A stretch of DNA of 64,000 nucleotides. Source: Fontimonas thermophila. Its GTDB lineage: Bacteria > Pseudomonadota > Gammaproteobacteria > Nevskiales > Nevskiaceae. Both the position numbers and the translations under genes were made by a program. The DNA lies in assembly GCF_900113085.1 (NCBI RefSeq), contig NZ_FOOC01000010.1, positions 1 through 64,000 on the forward strand, in the 5' to 3' direction. A model generated the notes under the pieces. That model worked only from the letters and a program-made list of their open reading frames with translations, was not told the DNA's origin and did not search any database. Shown here one piece after another: positions 39,521-48,531 of the stretch (its first letter is position 1; each line of letters opens with the position of its first letter).

Positions 39521-40477
39521 ATGCCCAGATCCGTCTCTCACAAAAAGACCGTGCTCGTCACCGGCGCCGCCGGGTCGCTGGCCCAGCGCGTGATCGCGCG
39601 CCTGCACGATCGCTACGACATCGTCGCCGTGGATTTCCGCCGCAAGGTCGAAACCGACGCTGGCATCCCCTCGTACAAGGTCGATACGTACAAGCGCGGC
39701 TTCGAGGACATTTTCCGCAACCACCGAATCGATGCGGTCATCCACATCGGTCGTATGTTCGCGCACGAGTCCGACCGCCAGCGACGGTACAACGCGAACG
39801 TCCTCGGGACCAAGAAACTGCTGGAGCTGTGCCGCAAGTATGGCGTCGGCCAGGTCATCATCCACTCGACGTATTTCGTCTATGGGGCCTCGGCCTACAA
39901 CCCGGCGCTGCTCGACGAGGATGCGCCGCTCAAGGCCAGCGAGGTCACCCAGGATCTGGTCGATTCGGTCGAGCTGGAAAGCCTCGCGCAGATCTATCTG
40001 TGGAAATACCCCGAGCTGCACATCACGATCCTGCGGCCGTGCAACGTTCTGGGCCCCGGCGTGCGCAACACCATGTCGCTGCTGCTGTCGCGGCCGGTCG
40101 TGCCGGTGCTGATCGGATTCTCGCCGCTGATGCAGTTCCTGCACGTCGATGACATGGCCGATGCAATGGTCCTGGCCTTTGAGCACAACCGGCCCGGGAT
40201 TTACAACGTCGCCCCCGATGATTGGGTGGCTTACCAAGTCGCGGTCCAACAGTGCGGCTGCCGGCGGCTGCCGGTGCCGAGCATCCCGCCAGTGTTACCC
40301 AAACTGATCAGCAATGCGCTGAACTGGAATGCCTTCTTTCCACCCTACCTGATCAATTACTTCAAGTACCCGGTGATCATCGACGGCCGCCATTTTCGCG
40401 AAACCTTCGGCTGGAGGCCGCGGCGCAATCTCAACGACATCTTCAGCTATTACCGCAAGGCCAAGCTTTTGGCCTGA
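39521..40477 (+). CDS. Atypical extended SDR (NAD-dependent epimerase-like)
   Basis: This 318-residue Rossmann protein has VLVTGAAGSLAQRVIARL at the start and VIHIGRMFAHES. IIHSTYFVYGASAYNP aligns with the strand bearing the catalytic Ser/Thr. The expected YxxxK helix is absent; the stretch DLVDSVELESLAQIYLWKYP has neither residue in register. It may bind NAD(P) without classical SDR catalysis. ILRPCNVLGPGVRNT and MQFLHVDDMADAM match the C-terminal half. It follows the acyltransferase gene by 8 bp. Confidence 0.8.
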   Translation: MPRSVSHKKTVLVTGAAGSLAQRVIARLHDRYDIVAVDFRRKVETDAGIPSYKVDTYKRGFEDIFRNHRIDAVIHIGRMFAHESDRQRRYNANVLGTKKLLELCRKYGVGQVIIHSTYFVYGASAYNPALLDEDAPLKASEVTQDLVDSVELESLAQIYLWKYPELHITILRPCNVLGPGVRNTMSLLLSRPVVPVLIGFSPLMQFLHVDDMADAMVLAFEHNRPGIYNVAPDDWVAYQVAVQQCGCRRLPVPSIPPVLPKLISNALNWNAFFPPYLINYFKYPVIIDGRHFRETFGWRPRRNLNDIFSYYRKAKLLA

Positions 40478-40582
40478 AGGGGCGTTTCATAGACGCAGCA
40501 GATCGCAAGGCCAGGCAAATTTCATTGTCTTTCGTAACCGCCAGCCATCTAAACTGCACATTCTCCGGAACAGGAGTCGGAC

Positions 40583-41077
40583 ATGGCCAAGGACAAACCC
40601 GTCAAGCCGCCCAAGATCGACATTGGCATCGACAAGGACACCCGGGCGCGTATCGCCCAGGGGCTTTCCCGCCTGCTCGCCGACGAGTACACGCTCTATC
40701 TCAAGACCCATAACTTCCACTGGAACGTCACCGGTCCGATGTTCAACACGCTGCATCTGATGTTCGAGCAGCAATACCTGGAGGCGGCCACCGCGGTCGA
40801 TCTCGTCGCCGAGCGCATCCGGGCACTGGGTTTCCCGGCGCCGGGAACCTACAAGCAGTACGCGGCGCTGTCTTCGATCGAGGAAGTGGACGGCGTGCCC
40901 GAATGGCGCGAGATGGTCGCCCAGCTCGTGAAAGGTCATGAAACCTGCGTGCGCACCGCGCGCGAGATTTTTCCGCTGGTCGATGAGGCGCATGACGAGC
41001 CGAGCGCGGATCTGCTCACCCAGCGCATGCAGGTGCACGAAAAGACGGCGTGGATGCTGCGCAGCCTGCTCGAGTGA
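40583..41077 (+). CDS. dps: Dps-family ferritin-like DNA-protection protein
   Basis: Dps forms dodecamers that oxidise and store iron and guard DNA in stress. The 164-residue chain has the ferroxidase ligands His46 (HWNVTG), His58, Glu62, and Asp73/Glu77 (AVDLVAERIRALG). Its lysine-rich N terminus (MAKDKPVKPPK) fits DNA binding. A possible promoter TTGTCT-19-TAAACT lies at about 40526-40556. Its stop overlaps the GTG start of an ABC ATPase gene. Confidence 0.93.
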   Translation: MAKDKPVKPPKIDIGIDKDTRARIAQGLSRLLADEYTLYLKTHNFHWNVTGPMFNTLHLMFEQQYLEAATAVDLVAERIRALGFPAPGTYKQYAALSSIEEVDGVPEWREMVAQLVKGHETCVRTAREIFPLVDEAHDEPSADLLTQRMQVHEKTAWMLRSLLE

Positions 41078-42108
41078 CGCGTCCTGTCGCCGCCCCCCGG
41101 CTGGACGCCACGGCCGGGCCTTTGCTGGCGGTCCGCCAGCTCAGAATCCAGCACCGGTTGCCGCGGGCGCATCCGTTCGCGCGTCCGCGTTATCTGCGCG
41201 CGGTCGATGAGCTGAATTTCAACCTGCACGCAGGGGAGACGCTGGCGCTGGTCGGCGAATCGGGCTCCGGCAAATCGACGCTCGCGCGCGCCCTGCTCGG
41301 CGTGCAGCCGGTCAGCAGCGGCTCGATCCGCTTCGACGGGCATGAGCTGGTCGGGCTGGATCGCCGCGGCTGGCAGCCGCTGCGCCGACAGATCCAGATG
41401 GTGTTCCAGGATCCGCAGGGCAGCCTCGACCCGCGCATGCGCGTTGCGCAGATCGTCGCCGAGCCGCTCGTGTATCTGTGTCCCGAGCTCGATGCCGCCG
41501 AACGCCGGCACCGCGTCGAGCAGACGCTCGAACGCGTCGGCCTGGGCCCGGAGATGCTCGAATGCTATCCGCGCCAGCTCTCCGGCGGGCAGTGCCAGCG
41601 CGTCGGCATCGCGCGCGCCTTGGTGTGCGGTCCGCGGCTGCTGATCTGCGACGAGGCGGTGGCGGCGCTCGATGCCGTGACGCAGGCCCAGGTCTTGCAA
41701 CTGCTGCGCGAGATCCAGATGCAAACCGGCATGGCGATGTTGTTCATCACCCACGATCTCGCCATCGCCCGCCAGATCAGCGATCGCGTGCTGGTGATGT
41801 ATTACGGCCGTCTCATGGAACAGGCGCCGACCCGCACGCTGTTCGCGGCGCCGCGGCACCCCTATACCAGGGCCTTGCTGGCGTCGGTCCCGGGTGTCGA
41901 TCCGGCGCAGCGCGCCGCGCTGTTGCGCCCTGGTGCGGCACCGGATACCAGCGTACCTTCGACCGGCTGCCTGTTCGCGGCGCGTTGTCCGATGGCCGAC
42001 GAACAATGTCTGCGCCGCGTGCCCCCCGTCCATCGCCTGCGCGACGGCAGCGCGGTGGCCTGTCACTACATCGCCGAAGCCTGGGTACCGCCGACGAAGG
42101 CGGCCTGA
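41074..42108 (+). CDS. OppF/DppF-like ABC transporter ATPase
   Basis: This 344-residue ATPase has Walker A GESGSGKST (61-69), signature LSGGQ (169-173) and Walker B LLICDEAVAALD (189-200; the usual DEPVSALD is altered). It ends with the oligopeptide-family tail RHPYTRALLASVPGVD and CLFAARCPMADEQC. Family members power peptide or nickel importers, but no permease or OppD partner lies beside it. The GTG start overlaps the dps stop (GTGA), an unexpected pairing. A peptide-binding protein begins at 63593 far away. Confidence 0.85.
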   Translation: MTRPVAAPRLDATAGPLLAVRQLRIQHRLPRAHPFARPRYLRAVDELNFNLHAGETLALVGESGSGKSTLARALLGVQPVSSGSIRFDGHELVGLDRRGWQPLRRQIQMVFQDPQGSLDPRMRVAQIVAEPLVYLCPELDAAERRHRVEQTLERVGLGPEMLECYPRQLSGGQCQRVGIARALVCGPRLLICDEAVAALDAVTQAQVLQLLREIQMQTGMAMLFITHDLAIARQISDRVLVMYYGRLMEQAPTRTLFAAPRHPYTRALLASVPGVDPAQRAALLRPGAAPDTSVPSTGCLFAARCPMADEQCLRRVPPVHRLRDGSAVACHYIAEAWVPPTKAA

Positions 42109-42119
42109 GCATGCCCAGG

Positions 42120-42896
42120 CTAGGCCGAGCAGGCCGGTTTTTTGCCGGCAGCGCGCGCCTGTTCGTACAGCGGCGTCACGCGCGGCAAGTTGCGTTCCAG
42201 ATCGTGGATGCGTGTGTCGGGCGAGGGGTGGGTCGAGAGCAGTTCCGGCGGGGCGCCGCCCCCCGCTTTCTGCATGTTGACCCAGAGCCTGGGTGCTTCT
42301 GCCGGGTCGAAGCCGGCCCGCGCCATCAACTGCTGGCCGAGGATGTCGGCCTCGCTCTCGTCGCCGCGCGAATAGGGCAGCAGCAACAGCAGGTTGGCAC
42401 CCAGCCCGATCATGTCGGGTGACAATCCCGTCGTCGCCGCCAGCACCGACACCCCCAATTGCGCGGCGATCTCGTTGGACACCCGCGCCGCCGAGTGTCC
42501 GGCGAGCACGTGCGCGACCTCATGGCCGATCACGGCGGCGAGCTGATGCTGATTGGCGGCGACCTTGAGCAGCCCGGTATAGACACCGATCTTGCCGCCA
42601 GGCAGGGCAAAGGCGTTGACCTCTTGGGATTCGAACACCTGGATCTCCCATTCCCCGCCGGTTTCCCGCGTGATCGCCTGCGCGACGCATTGGACATAGG
42701 CATTGGTCTTGCGATCCTGCGTCGGCGGTGTCTTCGATTTGAGCGACTGGAACGCGGCCGCGCCCATCTGCGCCATTTCCTGGTCGGAAACGAGCTTGAG
42801 CTGGCGCCGGCCCGTCGGCGAGGTCGTGCAGGCGGCGATGACGGCACCGGCGACGATCGCTGCGACGGCAGCGCGAAAGGCAAAAGCACAAGACAT
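42120..42896 (-). CDS. M48-family metalloprotease lipoprotein (LoiP/YggG-like)
   Basis: This 258-residue lipoprotein carries the signal MSCAFAFRAAVAAIVAGAV with lipidated Cys23 (IAAC). Zinc-protease motif HEVAH lies at 125-129, with GDESEADILGQQLMARAGFD giving the third ligand. Relatives degrade misfolded outer-membrane or periplasmic proteins. I used ATG 42896 so the signal peptide is N-terminal; a 32-codon upstream extension lacks such features. It is convergent with the ABC ATPase gene, 11 bp apart. Confidence 0.88.
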   Translation of the reverse strand: MSCAFAFRAAVAAIVAGAVIAACTTSPTGRRQLKLVSDQEMAQMGAAAFQSLKSKTPPTQDRKTNAYVQCVAQAITRETGGEWEIQVFESQEVNAFALPGGKIGVYTGLLKVAANQHQLAAVIGHEVAHVLAGHSAARVSNEIAAQLGVSVLAATTGLSPDMIGLGANLLLLLPYSRGDESEADILGQQLMARAGFDPAEAPRLWVNMQKAGGGAPPELLSTHPSPDTRIHDLERNLPRVTPLYEQARAAGKKPACSA

Positions 42897-43128
42897 GCCA
42901 CTCTCCCGGAAACAGCATTGCCGGATGCGAATGATAGTGGAGGCGGCGCAAACCCGGCGTGGAACGGTGCTGCGCGGGCGGTGGGTTTCCACGGTTCACG
43001 GCCAGCGCGCAATCCGGCTACAGTAACGGCGGGTGCGAACCCAGGGGATGCGGCAGGAGGGGGTTGATTCCAATCCCGCCGCAGGATGAGGCGGCTGTGG
43101 CCGTCAGGCTTGAAGAAGGTCTATCGGT
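42897..43128. promoter_or_regulatory. Divergent control region of the M48 and cold-shock genes
   Basis: This 232-bp gap holds no gene. It probably contains both promoters and a long 5' leader for the cold-shock gene. GAAGAAGG at 43112-43119 may be its ribosome site. I could not assign a firm -35/-10. Confidence 0.4.
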
Positions 43129-43344
43129 ATGGGAAATCGTGAGACGGGTAGGGTGAAGTGGTTCGACAACGCCAAGGGCTACGGGTTCATCCAGCGTGGC
43201 GCCGGGCAGGAGGACGTGTTCGTCCACTTCCGTCAGATCGTGGGAGAAGGCTACCGCACGCTGCAGGAGGGCCAGCAGGTCGAGTTCAGCGTCGTCCGCG
43301 GACAAAAAGGTCTGCAGGCCGAGCAGGTCTCGGTGATCGGCTGA
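43129..43344 (+). CDS. Cold-shock domain protein (CspA family)
   Basis: This 71-residue single-stranded nucleic-acid-binding protein acts as an RNA chaperone. The RNP1-like KGYGFIQ (residues about 16-22) and RNP2-like VFVHF (about 30-34) are both present, after the typical [13 protein letters not shown] opening. Alternative CspA members may be constitutive, so cold induction is not certain. A strong bidirectional terminator follows at 43364-43393. Confidence 0.93.
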   Translation: MGNRETGRVKWFDNAKGYGFIQRGAGQEDVFVHFRQIVGEGYRTLQEGQQVEFSVVRGQKGLQAEQVSVIG

Positions 43345-43363
43345 ATGTATTGCGGGCCGCATA

Positions 43364-43393
43364 CGAAAGGCCGGGCATCTGCCCGGCCTTTCG
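43364..43393. terminator. Bidirectional rho-independent terminator
   Basis: A 14-bp perfect stem CGAAAGGCCGGGCA/TGCCCGGCCTTTCG with a two-base TC loop lies between the convergent cold-shock and SDR genes. Short T-runs exist on both sides of the stem. Confidence 0.85.
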
Positions 43394-43404
43394 CGTTAGG
43401 GGCC

Positions 43405-44202
43405 TCAGCCGCCGAGCAGGGCTTTCATGCCCGCGCTCGATACGCTGGTGCCGCCCAGCGACCAGCCGCCATCGACCGGGATCACCGCGCCCGTGACATA
43501 GCTCGCGTACGGGCTCGCCAGCCACAGGCAGCAGTGGGCGATGTCGTCCTTGCTGCCGAAGCGCTTGAGCGGCACTGAGTCAGTGACGATTTGTTCCAGT
43601 TGCGGCGTCGGCGCCAGCCGTTTCATGCCCTCGGTGTCTTTGATCGGGCCTGGCACGACCGAGTTGATGCGCACGCCCAGTGGCCCCCATTCCATTGCGC
43701 CGACGCGCGTCACCATGTCGACGCCGGCCTTGGCCGCGCACACGTGCATCTGCAGTTCCATCGGGTTGTAGGCCTGCGGCGCCGAGATGTTGATGATGCT
43801 CGCGCCGGGTTTGCGCAGCAGCGGAAAGCCGGCGCGCAGGACATGGAAGGTTCCGAGCAAATCGATTTCGACGACGGCGCGGAAACCGTTGGATGAGATT
43901 CCCAATGCCGGCGCCGGGAAGTTGCCGGCGGCACCGGAGATGAGAACGTCGATCTCGCCATGCGCTGCGTGCGCAGCCTTGAGCGCTGCCTCGGTCTTGG
44001 CGTAGTCGCGCACGTCTGCGGCGAAGCCGGACACGGCGCCGCCGTGCGCCTTGAGCGCTGCGACTGCGGCATCCACTTTGTCCTGCGAGCGCGACAGTAC
44101 GCTCACGGCAGCACCGCAGCGCGCGAACGCATGTGCGATGCCCAGATTGATGCCGCTGGTGCCGCCGGCGACGAAGACATGCTGGCCTGTGAAATCGAAC
44201 AT
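43405..44202 (-). CDS. SDR-family 2,4-dienoyl-CoA reductase-like enzyme
   Basis: This 265-residue enzyme most resembles the DECR2-type short-chain reductases of unsaturated fatty acid beta-oxidation. It shows cofactor motif GGTSGIN at 13-19, NISAPQAYNPMELQMHVCAA, KAGVDMVTRVGAMEWGPLG, VRINSVVPGPI and SPYASYVTGAVIPVDGG. As in that subfamily, the Tyr of YxxxK is replaced (VCAAK). ATG 44202 was chosen (MFDFTGQHVFVAGG). It is separated from pdxH by 174 bp. Substrate is inferred from family likeness. Confidence 0.82.
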   Translation of the reverse strand: MFDFTGQHVFVAGGTSGINLGIAHAFARCGAAVSVLSRSQDKVDAAVAALKAHGGAVSGFAADVRDYAKTEAALKAAHAAHGEIDVLISGAAGNFPAPALGISSNGFRAVVEIDLLGTFHVLRAGFPLLRKPGASIINISAPQAYNPMELQMHVCAAKAGVDMVTRVGAMEWGPLGVRINSVVPGPIKDTEGMKRLAPTPQLEQIVTDSVPLKRFGSKDDIAHCCLWLASPYASYVTGAVIPVDGGWSLGGTSVSSAGMKALLGG

Positions 44203-44376
44203 CGGATGCTCCTGTGGTGTGGATGAGGTGAGTGGGTCGACCGTACGCAAGATGCACGAGGCGCGCGATCCGGATGCGACGACGCCCGCTTCATTCGCGC
44301 ACGCACGCGGTGTACGGCTACTCTTGCAGAAGGTCGGGTTGCGGCATGGGCTGCGCGAGAATCAATTGGACACTGG

Positions 44377-44997
44377 CTAGGGTTCCAGGCGCTCGATTAG
44401 CCAGAGGGTATTTTCGCGCCGGTAGCGCAGGCGGTCATGCAGGCGGCCGGCGCGGCCCTGCCAGAATTCCACCGTGTGCGGACGCACGAGATAGCCGCCC
44501 CAATGCTCGGGCAAGGGCACGTCGCGCCCGGCATAGCGCGCGGCATTTTCTTCATAACGGCGATCCAGTTCCTCGCGGCTGGCGACGACCTCACTCTGGC
44601 GTGAGGTGAGCGCGCCGAGCTGCGATTCGCGCGGTCGCCGTGCGAAATACTGCTGCGCCAGCTCGCGCGGCAGGCGCTCGGCGAGCCCTTCGATGCGGAC
44701 CTGGCGCTCCAGGCGGTCCCACCAGAACACCAGTGCCACGTGCGGATTTTCGGCCAGCTCGCGCGCCTTGCGTCCGGCATGACTGGTGTAAAACGTCAGT
44801 CCGCCATCGTGAAAGCCTTTGAACAGCACGACGCGGGCCGACGGGCGACCCGCGCGATCCGCGGTGGCCAGAGTCATCGCCGTGGGTTCGATCATGCCGG
44901 CATTTTGTGCGTCGGTGAGCCAGCGTTCGAGCTGGACCAGCGGATCGGCTGCGAGATCGGCTTTGCGCAGGGGCGGATTCTTCGTGTATTGCGGCAT
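44377..44997 (-). CDS. pdxH: Pyridoxine/pyridoxamine 5'-phosphate oxidase
   Basis: PdxH makes pyridoxal 5'-phosphate (vitamin B6) using FMN and O2. The 206-residue protein shows AMTLATADRAGRPSARVVLF, KGFHDGGLTFYTSHAGRKAR, NPHVALVFWWDRLERQVRIE, the RPRESQLGA loop and C-terminal LHDRLRYRRE and WLIERLEP. Length is normal. It lies alone between the DECR-like gene and the divergent AcuI-like gene. Confidence 0.95.
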   Translation of the reverse strand: MPQYTKNPPLRKADLAADPLVQLERWLTDAQNAGMIEPTAMTLATADRAGRPSARVVLFKGFHDGGLTFYTSHAGRKARELAENPHVALVFWWDRLERQVRIEGLAERLPRELAQQYFARRPRESQLGALTSRQSEVVASREELDRRYEENAARYAGRDVPLPEHWGGYLVRPHTVEFWQGRAGRLHDRLRYRRENTLWLIERLEP

Positions 44998-45068
44998 GAC
45001 GCGGTCCGGCGATTTCGGCGAAACTTCCGTCCATTCATTGTCGCGCCACTCAAGACGAGGAGTCGAAC

Positions 45069-46070
45069 ATGTCCGCTTTCAAGGCCCTGCGTGTGCACGC
45101 CCAGGACAAGACCACGCAAGCCCGGATCGAGCAGATCGGCATCGATGATCTCTCCGCCGGTGAAGTCGTCGTGCGCGTGGCCTGGAGCGGCATCAACTAC
45201 AAGGATGCCCTAGCTGTCACCGGCAAGGGCCGCATCCTGCGCAGCTATCCGAAAGTTCCCGGCATCGATTTGTCCGGCGTCGTCGAATCCAGCCACGATC
45301 CGCGCTACAAGCCCGGCGACAAGGTCGTGGTCACCGGCTGCAACATTGGCGAGGTACTCGACGGCGGCTATGCGCAGTTCGCGCGCCTGCCGGCGACCGT
45401 GCTGGTGCCGCTGCCGCCGGGTTTGAGTCTGCGCGAGGCAATGGCGATCGGTACCGCCGGATTCACGGCGGCTTTCGCGCTCAAGCGCATGCTCGAAAAT
45501 CACCAGACCCCACAGCTGGGGCCGATCGCGATCACCGGCCCGACCGGTGGCGTCGGCTCGATCGCCATCGATTTGTTCAAACGCGCCGGCTTCACCGTGC
45601 ATGCCATCACCGGCAAGGCCGGCGAGGCCGACTCTTATCTCCGGCAGCTCGGTGCCGACGAAATCGTCTCGCGCCAGGCCCTGGCCCTGGGCACCAAGCC
45701 GCTCGAGTCCGCCGTATGGGGCGGTGCCGTCGACAACCTCGGCGGCGAGATGCTGGCCTGGCTGACGCGCACGACGCGTCCCTGGGGCAATATCGCGAGC
45801 ATCGGCCTTGCGCAATCCGCCGAGCTGCACACCACGGTGATGCCGTTCATCCTGCGCGGTGTCTCGCTGCTGGGCATTCACTCCGTCGAATGTCCGCGTG
45901 CGTGGCGCGAGGCGCTTTGGCAGAAGCTCTCCGGCGAGTGGAAGCCGCGCATCCTCGACCGCCTCGTGACCCGTGAGATCGGGCTCGACGAAGTGCCCGC
46001 GGCCTGCGCCGAGCTGATTGCCGGACGCGTGATCGGGCGCACCCTCGTGCGCATTGCCGGCGGCGACTGA
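45069..46070 (+). CDS. acuI: Acrylyl-CoA reductase-like MDR oxidoreductase (AcuI/YhdH)
   Basis: This 333-residue, zinc-independent member of the medium-chain dehydrogenase/reductase superfamily resembles E. coli YhdH, which reduces acrylyl-CoA with NADPH. Motifs are WSGINYKDALAVTGKGRI, PKVPGIDLSGVVESS and the dinucleotide fold TGPTGGVGSIAIDLFKRAGF. GEMLAWLTRTTRPWGNIASI and LGIHSVECPRAWREALW are also conserved. GAGG upstream of ATG 45069 fits a ribosome site. It would clear toxic acrylyl-CoA. Confidence 0.9.
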   Translation: MSAFKALRVHAQDKTTQARIEQIGIDDLSAGEVVVRVAWSGINYKDALAVTGKGRILRSYPKVPGIDLSGVVESSHDPRYKPGDKVVVTGCNIGEVLDGGYAQFARLPATVLVPLPPGLSLREAMAIGTAGFTAAFALKRMLENHQTPQLGPIAITGPTGGVGSIAIDLFKRAGFTVHAITGKAGEADSYLRQLGADEIVSRQALALGTKPLESAVWGGAVDNLGGEMLAWLTRTTRPWGNIASIGLAQSAELHTTVMPFILRGVSLLGIHSVECPRAWREALWQKLSGEWKPRILDRLVTREIGLDEVPAACAELIAGRVIGRTLVRIAGGD

Positions 46071-46086
46071 CAGCCTGGGCGCAGGC

Positions 46087-47556
46087 TCACAGATACGGCG
46101 AGAACAGCCAGAACAGAGCGTCGCGCAGCCGCGCCGGCAATGAGCGGCCGTTGATTTCGGCCAGATGGATTTCGCGCGCGCGTGCGCGCACCGCGCTGCA
46201 GTGCGCGGCAAGTGTCTGCGCGAGACTGCGGTCGTAGATCTCGACGCCGAGCTCGAAATTGAGCTTGAGGCTGCGTGCATCGAGATTGGCGCTGCCGATC
46301 AGCGCATAGGCACCATCGACGACGAGCAGCTTGCTGTGGCAAAACGGTGGCGGCTGGTAGCAGATGCGCACGCCAAAGCGCAGCAGCTCGCCGAGCATGT
46401 TGCGCGTCGCCCAGTCCACGAACGGCAGGTTGCTTTTCTCGGGCAGGATCACCTGCACATCGACGCCGCGCAGCGCCGCGCCCTGCAGTTCGCTGATCAT
46501 CTCGTTGGGCGGGAGGAAGTACGGCGTCATGATCTGCACCTCGCGTCGCGCCGCGGAGATGGCGGACTGCATGATCAGCGCGAGATGGTCGAAGTCCTCG
46601 TTGGGGCCGTCGATGATGACCCGGCAGATCGCACCCGGATCGTCCACGGCGGTGGCGCGCGGCGGACGCTGCCACTCGGGCTTGCCGCACAGCCGCCAGT
46701 CATCGGCGAAGGCCTGGGCGAGCTGGTCGAGAACCGGACCGCGGATCTCGAAATGCAGATCGACGGCCGGATTGGGGGCGCCGCCGTCGCCGAGAACGTG
46801 CCGCCGGCCGATGTTCATGCCGCCGCTGAAACCCACCGTGCCATCGACGAGCAGCAGCTTGCGGTGATTGCGCAGATTCACATGCAGGGACGGCGGGAGC
46901 AGGCGCAGCGGATTGAACATCGCGCAATCGATGCCGCGCGCGCGCAGTACGCGCGTGATCGGCACCAGCGAGTAGTGCTGGCCGAATCCGTCGATCATCA
47001 CGCGCACGTCGACGCCGCGTGCGCGCGCGCGATCGAGCGCATCGACGAAGCGCTGGCCGATCGCATCGTTGTCGAAGATGTAGGTGGCCAGGGCTACCGA
47101 GTGGCGAGCCTGTTCGATGGCTGCGAGCATCCGGGGATAGGCCTGATCGCCGTTGTGCAATGGCTCGATGCGGTTACCGCCGAGCAGGGGCAGGCGGGTG
47201 AGGGTGTCGGCGGTGCGCGTGACCTCGTCGAGCCATGGCGGGATGTGCGCGCCTGCGGTGTGCGGATGATGGCGCACGTCGTCGGGATGCAGCACGCCGT
47301 GCTCGCCGGGGCGGCGCGATTCCAGCCCGAGCCGCTGCGCGCGCGTCTGCAGACGGTTGATGCCGAAGATGAAATACAGCGCCGGGCCGGCAAACGGGAA
47401 CAGCCAGCACACTGCGATCCAGCCCCAGGCCGTGCGCGGATCGCGGCGGCTGAGCAAGGCATGGCCGGCGGCATAGAGCGCGAACAGCAGCCCGAGCGGG
47501 AACAGGATTCCCGATTCGTCGAGCCGCAGCAGCATCGGCAGCAGGGTGTCCAGCAC
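46087..47556 (-). CDS. cls: Cardiolipin synthase (phospholipase D family)
   Basis: This 489-residue membrane enzyme condenses phosphatidylglycerol into cardiolipin. Two N-terminal membrane segments (about 12-32 and 44-66) are followed by two HKD sites: HRKLLLVD in the first half and HSKLLVVD in the second. Each is followed by a GSxN/GGMN motif (FSGGMNI and IGSANLDARS). Its upstream neighbour is an endonuclease/phosphatase-family gene 59 bp away, a pairing seen elsewhere. Confidence 0.93.
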   Translation of the reverse strand: MLDTLLPMLLRLDESGILFPLGLLFALYAAGHALLSRRDPRTAWGWIAVCWLFPFAGPALYFIFGINRLQTRAQRLGLESRRPGEHGVLHPDDVRHHPHTAGAHIPPWLDEVTRTADTLTRLPLLGGNRIEPLHNGDQAYPRMLAAIEQARHSVALATYIFDNDAIGQRFVDALDRARARGVDVRVMIDGFGQHYSLVPITRVLRARGIDCAMFNPLRLLPPSLHVNLRNHRKLLLVDGTVGFSGGMNIGRRHVLGDGGAPNPAVDLHFEIRGPVLDQLAQAFADDWRLCGKPEWQRPPRATAVDDPGAICRVIIDGPNEDFDHLALIMQSAISAARREVQIMTPYFLPPNEMISELQGAALRGVDVQVILPEKSNLPFVDWATRNMLGELLRFGVRICYQPPPFCHSKLLVVDGAYALIGSANLDARSLKLNFELGVEIYDRSLAQTLAAHCSAVRARAREIHLAEINGRSLPARLRDALFWLFSPYL

Positions 47557-47615
47557 GCTTCTCCAGGCAATCGGCTACACGCGGCCTGGCAGTGTAGCGG
47601 CAAGCATCGCGTGCC

Positions 47616-48410
47616 TCAGAGTGGGCGCAGCCTGATTTCGGTGGCGACGGGCAAATGGTCCGACAGCCGGGTGTCGAGCACGTGGGTGGTGTGCGCATCC
47701 ACGCCTGGTGTCACCAGCACATGGTCGATGCTGCGGACCGGACGCCAGCTCGGATACGTCGGCTCGCTGTGCACCGGGCGCAGGCCGATGCGCTGCAAGG
47801 CGGGATGACGGACCAGTTCCGACGGTTCGCAGTTGAGATCACCCATCAGCACGGTGCCGCCATGCGGATCGGCAAGGCTGGCCAGATAATCGAGCTGACG
47901 TTTGCGCGAGCTGCGTCCGAGCGAAAGATGCGCGACCATCACGTGCAGCGGGGCATGACCTGGCGCGCATAGCCGTGCTTCCAGCACGCCGCGCCCGGGC
48001 AGACGCCCCGGCAGCGGATGGTGGCGCACATCGTGCAGCGGGTGATGCGACAGAAAGCCGAGGGCATGTTGAGCGAAAGGACCGAGATCGCGGTTGATCG
48101 CGGCGTGCCAATGGGTAAAACCGGCGCGCCGCGCCAGATATTCGATCTGGTTGATCTGTGCGGTGCGCAGGCTGCCGGCGTCGGCTTCCTGTAGGGCGAC
48201 CACGTCAAAGCCTGCCACCAGCTCGGCGATGCGGTCGAGGTTGCGACGCGCACTGCGCGAGGGCAGCACGTGACGCCAGGCGCCGGTGACGTAATGCCCG
48301 TAATGGGCAGTGGGCATGCCGACCTGAATATTGAGCGTCAGCACCCGCACCCGGTGGGGTGCGGCACTCAAGCCATCGGCGACAGATTCGGCAGCGTGCA
48401 CGGGGTCCAT
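47616..48410 (-). CDS. Endonuclease/exonuclease/phosphatase-family protein
   Basis: This 264-residue protein has the metal-dependent phosphoesterase fold: VLTLNIQVG at the start, VVALQEAD (about 68-75), HVMVAHLSLG, the catalytic LMGDLNCEPSEL and the final SIDHVLV and LSDHLPVATEI. These give the catalytic His/Asp pairs. Substrate may be nucleic acid or a phosphorylated lipid; neighbouring cls makes a lipid link plausible. No signal peptide is seen. Confidence 0.87.
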   Translation of the reverse strand: MDPVHAAESVADGLSAAPHRVRVLTLNIQVGMPTAHYGHYVTGAWRHVLPSRSARRNLDRIAELVAGFDVVALQEADAGSLRTAQINQIEYLARRAGFTHWHAAINRDLGPFAQHALGFLSHHPLHDVRHHPLPGRLPGRGVLEARLCAPGHAPLHVMVAHLSLGRSSRKRQLDYLASLADPHGGTVLMGDLNCEPSELVRHPALQRIGLRPVHSEPTYPSWRPVRSIDHVLVTPGVDAHTTHVLDTRLSDHLPVATEIRLRPL

Positions 48411-48531
48411 TATCCGCAGCTTAGGCCTGGCGCCAAGTCCGGCGCCCGGCTGGCGGATGAGCGGCCGCTATGCCCGGCACGGATAGCAGCGGCAGATCAT
48501 CTGGGCAGCGGGAGTGCCGCCCCGAAATCGC

